A stretch of DNA of 6,063 bases. Source: Burkholderiales bacterium (GTDB lineage Bacteria > Pseudomonadota > Gammaproteobacteria > Burkholderiales > SG8-39). Position numbers and translations under genes: made by a program. Location: positions 1 to 6,063 of the forward strand of contig SXNB01000084.1 in assembly GCA_005777205.1 (NCBI GenBank), given 5' to 3'. The notes under the pieces were generated by a model, which was not told where the DNA came from, ran no database searches, and saw nothing but the letters and a program-made list of their open reading frames with translations. Numbering within the stretch: the stretch's first letter is position 1; every line of letters starts with the position of its first letter. Shown piece after piece: positions 1-6,063 of the stretch.

Positions 1-1
1 G

Positions 2-406
2 CGGCACCTCTCGGAGAAGCTGCCGGTGTCGCGCTGGCAGCGCGACCTGTCGGATTCCCCCGCACTGCGCAATGCCGGCAACGCTTTCGGACACACGCTG
101 CTCGCGTGGGCCGCATGCGAACGAGGCCTGGCAAAGCTCGAGGCGGACCCGGCGCGCATGGCCGCCGACCTGGACGCAAACTGGGAGGTGCTCACCGAGG
201 CGGTGCAGCAGGTCATGCGCCGCCACGGCGTGCCGGAGGCTTATGAGAAACTGAAGGCGCTGTCGCGTGGCAAGCGTCTGGACCGTGCGCAGCTGGCTGC
301 GTTCATCCGCGCGCTGCCGTTGCCGTTGGAGGCCAAGAAGCGCCTGCTCGCCCTCACGCCGGCCACCTACATCGGCCGCGCCGCGTCGCTGGCGAAGCGG
401 ATATGA
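2..406 (+). CDS. purB: Adenylosuccinate lyase, C-terminal part (5' end outside window)
   Basis: This is the last 134 residues of PurB, which splits adenylosuccinate to AMP and SAICAR to AICAR, both with release of fumarate, in purine synthesis in the cytoplasm. The frame is open from base 2 to TGA at 404-406. Recognisable stretches are HLSEKLPVSRWQRDLSDS at the left edge, then NWEVLTEAVQQVMRRHG, YEKLKALSRGKRLD and the tail TPATYIGRAASLA. They match, in order, what I recall of the C-terminus of E. coli PurB (about 456 residues). The catalytic serine loop typical of the fumarase/aspartase superfamily lies upstream of the window and cannot be checked. The GTG at base 26 is an internal valine codon, not a start. 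The next + strand gene begins 41 bases after the stop, so the two may share a transcript. Confidence 0.96.
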   Translation, partial: RHLSEKLPVSRWQRDLSDSPALRNAGNAFGHTLLAWAACERGLAKLEADPARMAADLDANWEVLTEAVQQVMRRHGVPEAYEKLKALSRGKRLDRAQLAAFIRALPLPLEAKKRLLALTPATYIGRAASLAKRI

Positions 407-418
407 CAACCTGATTGG

Positions 419-446
419 AGGCGCCGGCCGCGAGGCCGGCGCGCCT
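419..446 (+). promoter_or_regulatory. GC-rich stem-loop with GCGA tetraloop just before the start codon
   Basis: Bases 421-429 (GCGCCGGCC) and 434-442 (GGCCGGCGC) are a perfect 9-bp inverted repeat around the loop GCGA at 430-433, a GNRA tetraloop closed by a C-G pair. Two more pairs (419-420 with 445-446) can form across a 2-base bulge. It starts 13 bases after the purB stop and ends 1 base before the ATG at 448. No T-tract follows, so it is not a classical intrinsic terminator. In mRNA it would hide the only GAGG-like ribosome-binding sequence (432-435) ahead of the ATG. It could therefore limit translation or protect a processed 3' end of purB mRNA. The inverted repeat is read directly from the sequence; the role is inferred. 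Confidence 0.55.
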
Positions 447-447
447 G

Positions 448-2454
448 ATGCTGCACGCCGCCACCATCCTGCTGTCCGCCTTCCTGCTGTTCCTGGTGCA
501 ACCGCTGATCGCGCGCATCATCCTGCCCTGGTTCGGTGGAACGGCGGCGGTGTGGACCACCTGCATGCTGTTCTTCCAGACCCTGCTGCTTGCAGGGTAC
601 GCCTACGCGCACGGCACCAACGCCAAGCTCTCGCCGCGCGCGCAGGCGATTTTGCACACCGTCCTGCTCGCTGCGGCGGTTGCCTTGCTGCCCATCGCAC
701 CAGGCGATACCTGGAAGCCCACCGGCGACGAAGAGCCGGTTTCGCGGATCCTGCTCGTGCTGCTGATCGCTGTTGGCCTGCCCTATTTCCTGCTTTCGGC
801 CACCAGCCCGCTGGTGCAGGCCTGGTTCGCTCGCGCGCGGCCTGGCGAGAATCCCTACCGCCTGTTTGCGATCTCCAATTTCGCCTCGCTCGTGGCGCTG
901 GTCGGGTATCCCTTCGTGGTCGAGCCGTGGCTCAGCAACAGCCAACAGGTGCAGTACTGGTCCTGGCTGTTCGCCGTATTCGCGGTACTTTGCGCGGTGC
1001 TCTCCTGGGTGAGCGTGCGTCCGGCGCCGGCGCGCGTCGAGTCCGCCGAATCGGTACCCAAGCCGACGCGCGCCGATTACGCCTTGTGGCTGTCGCTGTC
1101 CGCGGCCGGCTCGGTACTGCTGCTCTCGGTCACCAATCACATCACGCAGAACGTGGCCGCCATGCCGTTGCTGTGGCTGGCGCCGCTCACCTTGTACCTG
1201 CTGACGTTCATCATCGCTTTCGAAGGGGGTCGGCTGTACAAAGTCGAAGTGATGTGGAGCTTCGTGCTCGTGTGGCTGGCGGGCATGGGCTGGGTGCTGG
1301 CGGATCCTGATCTCCAGTTCAAGCTCTGGATCCAGCTGGGCATGTGGCTCTCGGGCCTGTTCGTCGCCTGCCTGTTCTGCCACGGCGAGTTGTACCGCTC
1401 TCGGCCGCATGAGCGGCACCTGACTGCGTACTACCTGGTGATTTCGGCCGGTGGCGCCCTGGGTGGGTTGCTGGTGGCGGTGGTGGCGCCGCTGGTCTTC
1501 AACGCCTACTACGAGCTGGGCCTGGCGCTGATCGCGGTGGCGTTCCTGGCTGCGATCCGGTTCGCGCCCGTCAATGCGCTCGCGCGTTATGGCAGCCTGG
1601 CAGTCCTGCTGGCGATCAGTGGCGCAGCGGCGTATGAAGCCCTGCGCTTCCAGCGCGACGTCAGCGTTTCGGCGCGTAATTTCTACGGTGTGCTGCGAGT
1701 GAAGGAGTACGGGCAGCCGGATACGCCAGGTCACTTGAGGCGGCTGGTGCACGGGGTCATCATGCACGGCGAGCAGCATATGCACGGTCCCATGCGCAGC
1801 CAACTCACGACCTATTACCAGGCGACATCGGGTATCGGCCTGGCGCTGGAGGCGCGCCGGGGGCGGCCGGACATCCGGGTGGGCCTGGTTGGCCTGGGTA
1901 TCGGCACGCTGGCGGCCTGGGGGCGCAAGGGCGATGTGTTCCGCTTCTATGAGATCAATCCCGATGTGATCGCGGTGGCGCAGCGCCAGTTCAGTTACCT
2001 GAGCGACAGCGCGGCGAAGATCGAGTTGTCGCTGGGCGACGCGCGCCTGACCTTGGAGCGCGAAGCGCCGCAGGACCTGGACATTCTGGCCGTGGACGCG
2101 TTCTCCAGCGATGCCATTCCGGCGCACCTGATCACCAAGGAGGCGCTGGCGGCCTACCTGCGCCACATGAAGCCCGATGGCATCGTCGCCTTTCACGTCT
2201 CCAACCGCTTCCTGGACCTGGTGCCGGTCGTAGGGCGGATCGCGAAGGAGAACGGCGCGCACGCCGTAGTGGTGTACGACCCGGGCGGCGAGGGAGAGGA
2301 CAAGACGCAGACCGACTGGGTGCTGGTCTCGCGCGACCCGAAGGCGCTGGAGGCGCCACAGATCAAAGCCGCCAAGCCGGAGGTGCCTCACGAGCGCCCG
2401 GAGTGGCGCACCTGGACTGACGACTACTCCAACCTGGTCCAGATCCTGAAGTAG
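448..2454 (+). CDS. Membrane protein fused to a spermidine-synthase-like domain (fused MFS/spermidine synthase family)
   Basis: The 668-residue product has two parts. Residues 1-400 hold about 12-13 hydrophobic segments (roughly 4-22, 35-54, 67-85, 99-117, 139-158, 171-190, 211-227, 238-256, 267-285, 293-311, 325-351, 357-370, 380-396). Family hallmarks include LVQPLIARIILPWFGG at 17-31, CHGELYRSRP at 311-320 and AYYLVISAGGALGG at 327-340. Residues 405-668 are a Rossmann domain of the spermidine synthase type, with the nucleotide loop GLVGLGIGT (479-487), acidic EINP (502-505), GDAR (530-533) and D550 in VDAFSSDAIPAHL. The expected polyamine-loop signature is replaced by HG..MHGEQH (435-444), so spermidine synthesis is doubtful; the substrate is unknown. 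ATG 448 is preferred because the family's N-terminal helix begins there. An in-frame TTG at 415 would add 11 residues encoded by the hairpin and has no visible ribosome-binding site. The protein should sit in the inner membrane. Family assignment is firm; function is not known. Confidence 0.88.
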   Translation: MLHAATILLSAFLLFLVQPLIARIILPWFGGTAAVWTTCMLFFQTLLLAGYAYAHGTNAKLSPRAQAILHTVLLAAAVALLPIAPGDTWKPTGDEEPVSRILLVLLIAVGLPYFLLSATSPLVQAWFARARPGENPYRLFAISNFASLVALVGYPFVVEPWLSNSQQVQYWSWLFAVFAVLCAVLSWVSVRPAPARVESAESVPKPTRADYALWLSLSAAGSVLLLSVTNHITQNVAAMPLLWLAPLTLYLLTFIIAFEGGRLYKVEVMWSFVLVWLAGMGWVLADPDLQFKLWIQLGMWLSGLFVACLFCHGELYRSRPHERHLTAYYLVISAGGALGGLLVAVVAPLVFNAYYELGLALIAVAFLAAIRFAPVNALARYGSLAVLLAISGAAAYEALRFQRDVSVSARNFYGVLRVKEYGQPDTPGHLRRLVHGVIMHGEQHMHGPMRSQLTTYYQATSGIGLALEARRGRPDIRVGLVGLGIGTLAAWGRKGDVFRFYEINPDVIAVAQRQFSYLSDSAAKIELSLGDARLTLEREAPQDLDILAVDAFSSDAIPAHLITKEALAAYLRHMKPDGIVAFHVSNRFLDLVPVVGRIAKENGAHAVVVYDPGGEGEDKTQTDWVLVSRDPKALEAPQIKAAKPEVPHERPEWRTWTDDYSNLVQILK

Positions 2455-2457
2455 GGG

Positions 2458-2480
2458 AAAAGGGGGGCTGTCCCTGTTTT
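2458..2480. terminator. Possible weak bidirectional terminator between convergent genes
   Basis: The gap between the + strand gene and secF contains AAAAGGG (2458-2464) and CCCT-G-TTTT (2472-2480). They can pair as a short stem around a G-rich loop, with one bulged G at 2476. Read on either strand, the stem is followed by four T residues, as expected for a terminator serving both convergent genes. The GC stem is only 3-5 bp, so this is a weak candidate. It overlaps the secF stop codon (2479-2481) by two bases. Confidence 0.3.
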
Positions 2481-3420
2481 ACACGACAGCGCCGTCATTC
2501 TCATCGCGCAGGTTTTTCTTCGGCTGGACGACGAACTGGCTGCGGTCCACGCCCAGCCACATCACCAGCGGGCTGGCGACCAGCACCGAGGAGTAGATGC
2601 CGAAGCAGATGCCGATGGTGAGCGCGAGCGCGAAGTAGTGCAGCGCCGGGCCGCCGAAGATGAGCATGGTGGTGACCATGATCTGCGTCGAGCCGTGGGT
2701 GATGATGGTGCGCGAAATGGTGCCGGTGATGGCGGCGTCGATCACCTCGGGGATGGTCGCCTTCCTCATTTTGCGCAGGTTCTCCCGCACTCGGTCGAAC
2801 ACCACCACCGACTCGTTCACCGAGTAGCCCAGCACCGCGAGCACCGCGGCCAGCACTGGCAGCGAGAACTCCCACTGGAACAGCGCGAAGCAGCCCAGGA
2901 TGATGATCACGTCGTGCAGGTTGGCGATGATCGCCGCCAGGCCGAAGCGCCACTCGAATCGCAGCCAGAGGTACAGCACGATGCCCGCCGCGGTCACCAG
3001 CAGGGCGAGGGCGCCGTACTCGGCAAGCTCCTTGCCAACCTGCGGCCCGACGAACTCGACCCGGCGCACCTCCGCGGAAGGATTCTCCACCTGCAGCAGC
3101 GCGCGCACCTTCTCCGAGGTCTCGGAGCTGGACTGGCCCTTCTCGACCGGCATGCGCAGCAGCACGTCGCGCGATGAGCCGAAGTTCTGCGCCTCGACCT
3201 TTAGGCCCGCCTTTTCCAGGGTTTCGCGGATCCGCTCGACGTTGGCCGGCTCCTTGAAGTTCACCTCGACCAGGGTGCCGCCGGTGAACTCGATGGAGAA
3301 ATGCAGCCCCTTGGTGGCGAGGAAGAACACCGCGGCGAGGAAGGTGAGGAGCGAGATGACGTTGAAGACGAACGCATACCGCATGAACGGTATGGTCTTG
3401 CGGATCTTGAAGAACTCCAT
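2479..3420 (-). CDS. secF: Protein translocase subunit SecF
   Basis: This 313-residue inner-membrane protein, close to the usual SecF length (E. coli 323), works with SecD in proton-driven late steps of Sec protein export. TM1 is at residues 15-36. The periplasmic domain opens with SIEFTGGTLVEV (42-53) and contains NFGSSRDVLLRMP and VEFVGPQVGKELAE. The five C-terminal helices include NLHDVIIILG, GYSVNESVVVFDRVREN (E203, D209) and ISRTIITHGST. ATG at 3420-3418 is preceded by GAGGGG (3431-3426) with a 5-base spacer, a strong ribosome-binding site. The secD stop lies 14 bases upstream, so the two are surely cotranscribed. Two positions that are Asp in E. coli SecF (D51 and D213) are Glu here (E44, E203); I recall at least the first as common in betaproteobacteria. 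The stop is TAA at 2481-2479. No truncation or frameshift is seen. Confidence 0.97.
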   Translation of the reverse strand: MEFFKIRKTIPFMRYAFVFNVISLLTFLAAVFFLATKGLHFSIEFTGGTLVEVNFKEPANVERIRETLEKAGLKVEAQNFGSSRDVLLRMPVEKGQSSSETSEKVRALLQVENPSAEVRRVEFVGPQVGKELAEYGALALLVTAAGIVLYLWLRFEWRFGLAAIIANLHDVIIILGCFALFQWEFSLPVLAAVLAVLGYSVNESVVVFDRVRENLRKMRKATIPEVIDAAITGTISRTIITHGSTQIMVTTMLIFGGPALHYFALALTIGICFGIYSSVLVASPLVMWLGVDRSQFVVQPKKNLRDENDGAVV

Positions 3421-3425
3421 GGCCG

Positions 3426-3431
3426 CCCCTC
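3426..3431 (-). promoter_or_regulatory. Ribosome-binding site of secF
   Basis: GAGGGG on the minus strand lies 5 bases before the secF ATG and 3 bases after the secD stop codon. It is the clearest Shine-Dalgarno sequence in the operon and fixes the secF start. Confidence 0.75.
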
Positions 3432-3434
3432 AGC

Positions 3435-5273
3435 TCACTTCCAGGCGGTGTCGCCGATGGCGAGGCTCGCGACCTTGCGGCGATGGCCGTAGATCAGGTT
3501 GACCATCGCCCGCGACACGATCACCGAGGAGAAGATCGAGGTCATGATGCCCAGGCAGTGCACTACGGCGAAGCCCCGTACCGGCCCGGAGCCAAAAATG
3601 AGCAGCGCCAGGCCCGCGATCATCGTGGTGACGTTGGAGTCTAGGATCGTGCCCCAGGCGCGCTCGTAGCCGGCGGAGATCGCCGCCTGAGGCGACTGGC
3701 CGCTACGGACCTCTTCCCGGATACGCTCGTTGATCAGCACATTGGCGTCAATCGCCATGCCCAGCGTAAGTGCGATGGCGGCGATACCGGGCAGGGTCAG
3801 GGTGGCTTGCAGCAGCGACAGCAGTGCCACCAGGAACAGAAGATTCACGCCCAGCGCGATCGAGGAGACGACCCCGAACAGCGTGTAGTAGGCGCTCATG
3901 AAGACCACGATGGCGACGAAGCCCCACTGCGTGGCGCTGAAACCCTTGTCGATGTTCTCCTTGCCCAGCGAAGGGCCGACCGTACGTTCCTCGATGATCT
4001 CCATCGGCGCCGCCAGGGACCCCGCACGGATCAGCAGCGACAGGTCGTTGGTCTCGGTCGGGGTGAACATGCCGGTGATCTGGAAGCGGCTGCCGAACTC
4101 GCCCTGGATGGTGGCCACTGACACCGCCTCGCCCTTGCCCTTCTCGAACAGGACGATGGCCATCAGCTTCTTCAGGTTCTCGCGGGTCATCTGGCGCATG
4201 ATCCGGCCGCCGGCCTCGTTCAGTTCCACCGATACCGCCGGGCGCTGGTCCTGGTCGAAGGTGGCCTGGGCACCGACGAACTGGTCGCCGGTGACCACAA
4301 CCTGCTTCCGGGTCGGCACGCTGGTGACGGTGCCGTCGCGCTTGCGTTCGGGGAACACGTCGACGTTGAAGGTGCTGCCCGAGCGCATCGCCTCCTCATC
4401 CACCATGCGTACTTCGAGGGTTGCGGTGCGGCCGAGGATCTCCTTGGCGCGGGAGGTGTCCTGCACCCCCGGCAGCTGCACCACGATGCGGTCGGCGCCC
4501 TGCTGCTGGATCACCGGCTCGGCCACGCCCAGTTGGTTGACGCGCCGGTTCAGCGTCAAAATGTTCTGCTGGATCGCCTGTTCCTGCTCCCGCTTCTGCG
4601 CCTCGGGCCGCAAGGCGCCGACCAGCAGCAGGTCCTGGCCGTCGTCGCGGTCGGTCAGGACGAGGTCAGGCAGGCGGGTGCCGATCTCGGCGCGCGCCTT
4701 GGTGCGCGTCTCGGCCTCGCGGAAGCGCACGCGCAGCGACTGGCCGTCGCGCGCCACCCCGGCGTGGCGCAGGTTCTGCGCGCGCAGCAGGCCGCGGATC
4801 TCGCCGGCGTAGGCGTCCATGCGCTTAATCAGCGCCGCCTGCATGTCCACCTGCAGCAGGAAATGCACCCCGCCGCGCAGGTCCAGGCCTAGGTACATCG
4901 GCAGGGCGTTGATCGCGGTCAGCCAGGACGGCGAGGCCGAAAGCAGGTTGAGCGCGACCACGTAGGCCTTGTCCTGCGGGTCCGGGTTGAGGACCTGCTC
5001 GACGACGTCGCGCGCCTTCAGCTGCACGTCGGCGTCGGAGAACCGCAGGCGCACGCCGCTGGCGTCGAGGATCATCCCGGTAGGCGGCGCGCCGGCCGCC
5101 TTGAGCGCCGGCTCTAGGCGCGACACCAGCGCCGCGTCCACCTTGACGGTGGCCCGGCCGGCGGAGACCTGCACCGCCGGGGACTCGCCGAAGAAATTCG
5201 GCACCGTGTAGACGAACGCGAATAGCACGCAAAGCGCGATTAGCGCGTACTTCCAGACCGGGTAGCGGTTCAA
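3435..5273 (-). CDS. secD: Protein translocase subunit SecD
   Basis: This 612-residue inner-membrane subunit (E. coli SecD is 615) partners SecF and YajC and couples the proton gradient to preprotein movement through SecYEG. TM1 is at residues 9-28. Next come PNFFGESPAVQVS (25-37), the LGLDLRGGVHFLLQVD motif (128-143), a large periplasmic region, and five C-terminal helices. The helix motif GMAIDANVLINERIREE has D509, equivalent to the essential E. coli D519; TILDSNVTTMIAG has D545. The start is TTG at 5273-5271, because the protein then begins MNRYPVWKY as in homologues, and no ATG or GTG lies near it in frame. No good Shine-Dalgarno precedes it. The yajC stop is only 7 bases upstream, so translation is probably coupled to yajC. 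The frame stays open upstream to 5435 inside yajC, but that part is a shadow. The stop is TGA at 3437-3435. Confidence 0.97.
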   Translation of the reverse strand: MNRYPVWKYALIALCVLFAFVYTVPNFFGESPAVQVSAGRATVKVDAALVSRLEPALKAAGAPPTGMILDASGVRLRFSDADVQLKARDVVEQVLNPDPQDKAYVVALNLLSASPSWLTAINALPMYLGLDLRGGVHFLLQVDMQAALIKRMDAYAGEIRGLLRAQNLRHAGVARDGQSLRVRFREAETRTKARAEIGTRLPDLVLTDRDDGQDLLLVGALRPEAQKREQEQAIQQNILTLNRRVNQLGVAEPVIQQQGADRIVVQLPGVQDTSRAKEILGRTATLEVRMVDEEAMRSGSTFNVDVFPERKRDGTVTSVPTRKQVVVTGDQFVGAQATFDQDQRPAVSVELNEAGGRIMRQMTRENLKKLMAIVLFEKGKGEAVSVATIQGEFGSRFQITGMFTPTETNDLSLLIRAGSLAAPMEIIEERTVGPSLGKENIDKGFSATQWGFVAIVVFMSAYYTLFGVVSSIALGVNLLFLVALLSLLQATLTLPGIAAIALTLGMAIDANVLINERIREEVRSGQSPQAAISAGYERAWGTILDSNVTTMIAGLALLIFGSGPVRGFAVVHCLGIMTSIFSSVIVSRAMVNLIYGHRRKVASLAIGDTAWK

Positions 5274-5280
5274 TGCCGCA

Positions 5281-5610
5281 CTACTGCAGGCTCTTGATGG
5301 TGCCCTTGGGCAGGGGCAGCTGCACCGCGGAGCGCTGCACCACGATCTCGGTGCCGGTTGCGATCTCGAGTGTGACGTAGCTGTCGGCGACCTTGGTGAT
5401 CCTGCCCACGACGCCGCCGGCGGTGACCACTTCATCGCCCTTCTGCAGCGTGTCCACCATCGACTTGTGTTCCTTCTGGCGCTTCATCTGCGGCCGAATC
5501 ATCAGGAACCACAGCAGGACGAACATCAGGATGATCGGCAGGAAGCCGAGCAACCCGGCATCGCCGCCGGCGCCGCCGGCAGCTTGAGCGTATGCGGAAC
5601 TGATGAGCAC
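5281..5610 (-). CDS. yajC: Sec translocon accessory protein YajC
   Basis: This 109-residue single-pass inner-membrane protein (E. coli YajC is 110) is found with SecD and SecF in the holo-translocon. A short Ala/Gly-rich N-terminus is followed by one transmembrane helix (residues 20-38, GLLGFLPIILMFVLLWFLM), then the family signature IRPQMKRQKEHKSM. A small cytoplasmic domain follows, with KGDEVVTAGGVVGRITKV and the tail LPKGTIKSL. The start is GTG at 5610-5608, chosen because AGGAGT lies 4 bases upstream and the length fits the family. It stops with TAG at 5283-5281, 7 bases before the secD start. It lies between tgt and secD, the usual proteobacterial order. Confidence 0.97.
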   Translation of the reverse strand: MLISSAYAQAAGGAGGDAGLLGFLPIILMFVLLWFLMIRPQMKRQKEHKSMVDTLQKGDEVVTAGGVVGRITKVADSYVTLEIATGTEIVVQRSAVQLPLPKGTIKSLQ

Positions 5611-5614
5611 GTGA

Positions 5615-5620
5615 ACTCCT
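5615..5620 (-). promoter_or_regulatory. Ribosome-binding site of yajC
   Basis: AGGAGT on the minus strand ends 4 bases before the GTG codon. It supports GTG at 5610 as the yajC start although no ATG is present there. Confidence 0.7.
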
Positions 5621-5653
5621 GAAACGTCCGGGAAGAAATTGAAAAGGCTGCAA

Positions 5654-5659
5654 ATTATA
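5654..5659 (-). promoter_or_regulatory. Candidate -10 box (TATAAT) ahead of yajC-secDF
   Basis: A perfect TATAAT is read on the minus strand starting 2 bases after the tgt stop codon, in an AT-rich patch that stands out from the GC-rich surroundings. At 16-18 bases upstream, inside the tgt 3' end, the sequence is close to GCGGGA and does not resemble TTGACA. There is also no TG extension before the box. It could be an internal promoter for yajC-secD-secF or a chance match. Confidence 0.3.
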
Positions 5660-5661
5660 CT

Positions 5662-6063
5662 TTAGGACGCATCCGCTCCCGCTTCGTTCCCCGGCTGCCG
5701 TCGGGCCTCCAGCAGGCGCGCGGCGGTCCCGGCCAGGGTGCCGGCCTCGATGGCGCCGCGCAGCTCGCGCATCAGCTCCATGTAGTAATGCAGGTTGTGG
5801 AGGGTGTTCAGGCGCGCGCCGAGGATCTCGTTGGCCTTCTGCAGGTGGTACAGGTAGGCGCGGCTGAAATTGGCGCAGGCATAGCAGGCGCAGGCCTCGT
5901 CCAGCGGCCGCGGGTCGTCGCGCCAGCGGGCGTTGCGGATCTTGACGTCGCCCGAGCGCGTGAACAGCCAGCCGTTGCGCGCATGGCGGGTCGGCAGCAC
6001 GCAATCGAACATGTCCACACCGGCCTGCACCGCCTCGATCAGGTCCTCCGGCGTACCCATGCC
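5662..6063 (-). CDS. tgt: Queuine tRNA-ribosyltransferase, C-terminal part (5' end outside window)
   Basis: These are the last 133 residues of bacterial Tgt, which exchanges guanine-34 of tRNAs with GUN anticodons for preQ1 in queuosine synthesis. The piece opens with MGTPEDLIEAV. It continues with GVDMFDCVLPTRHARNG, which carries the aspartates of the catalytic region, and then VKIRNARW. The zinc site is complete: CACYAC gives three cysteines (codons at 5892-5890, 5886-5884 and 5877-5875), and the histidine of LNTLHNLHYY follows 26 residues after the last cysteine, the spacing of E. coli C302/C304/C307/H333. The stop is TAA at 5664-5662. The ATG at 6060 is an internal methionine; the gene continues past the right edge. 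It is the first visible gene of the tgt-yajC-secD-secF cluster, 51 bases from yajC. Confidence 0.97.
   Translation of the reverse strand, partial: GMGTPEDLIEAVQAGVDMFDCVLPTRHARNGWLFTRSGDVKIRNARWRDDPRPLDEACACYACANFSRAYLYHLQKANEILGARLNTLHNLHYYMELMRELRGAIEAGTLAGTAARLLEARRQPGNEAGADAS

Noticed and set aside
415..447. TTG at 415 as the start of the fused membrane gene
   Set aside because: No ribosome-binding site precedes it, and the added 11 residues simply translate the hairpin. The family's first helix begins at the ATG at 448.
267..1310. A 347-codon + strand frame overlapping purB and the fused gene
   Set aside because: It is a frame-shifted shadow with low-complexity Arg/Ala-rich sequence, and it overlaps two well-supported genes.
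367..2391. A 674-codon open frame on the minus strand opposite the fused membrane gene
   Set aside because: Long antisense frames are common opposite GC-rich genes. Its translation is rich in Arg, Gln, His and Gly with no recognisable domain, while the + strand frame encodes clear membrane helices and a Rossmann motif.
3898..4812. A 304-codon + strand frame opposite secD
   Set aside because: It lies wholly within secD on the other strand. Its Ser/Arg/Pro-rich composition and lack of motifs mark it as a shadow.
3435..5435. A longer secD starting at the ATG at 5435
   Set aside because: The extra 54 residues overlap yajC, are Ser/Pro/Arg-rich and do not match SecD. The true N-terminus MNRYPVWKY begins at the TTG at 5273.
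1..6063. A hidden new system (defence, mobile, secretion-monitor or small-RNA locus)
   Set aside because: Every base is accounted for by housekeeping genes or gaps of at most 51 bases. I saw no transposase, integrase, direct-repeat array, tRNA or arrest-peptide-like leader ahead of secD.

Overview
The window is an ordinary chromosomal stretch of a GC-rich (about two-thirds G+C by eye) Gram-negative bacterium, most likely a betaproteobacterium. The evidence is the SecD N-terminus (MNRYPVWKY, then YTVPNFFGESPAVQVS), the SecF N-terminus (MEFFKIRKTIPFMRYAFVFN) and the gene order tgt-yajC-secD-secF. The lineage call rests on remembered family sequences, not on a search.

Layout. Bases 2-406 (+) are the C-terminal third of adenylosuccinate lyase (purB), cut by the left edge. 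A short gap (407-447) holds a very stable GC hairpin with a GCGA tetraloop. It is followed by a long + strand gene (448-2454) for a membrane protein whose C-terminal third is a spermidine-synthase-like methyltransferase fold. This gene converges on secF across 24 bases (2455-2478) that contain a weak A-tract/stem/T-tract palindrome, possibly a bidirectional terminator. The rest is a minus-strand operon, read from right to left: the 3' end of tgt (6063-5662), yajC (5610-5281), secD (5273-3435) and secF (3420-2479). Its gaps are 51, 7 and 14 bases.

How the genes work together. YajC, SecD and SecF form the accessory membrane complex of the SecYEG translocon, which uses the proton gradient to help pull preproteins across the inner membrane. 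Tgt, the queuosine tRNA-modifying enzyme, is a common upstream neighbour of yajC in proteobacteria with no known direct role in secretion. PurB acts in purine synthesis. The fused membrane/spermidine-synthase-like protein has no settled function; it may be cotranscribed with purB. All genes look intact apart from the two cut by the window edges.

I found no mobile element, CRISPR array, RNA gene or new multigene system. No gene-free stretch exceeds 51 bases. The points worth a second look are modest: the atypical active-site region of the spermidine-synthase-like protein, the hairpin at its start, two Asp-to-Glu changes at key SecF positions, the non-ATG starts of secD and yajC, and an isolated TATAAT between tgt and yajC.
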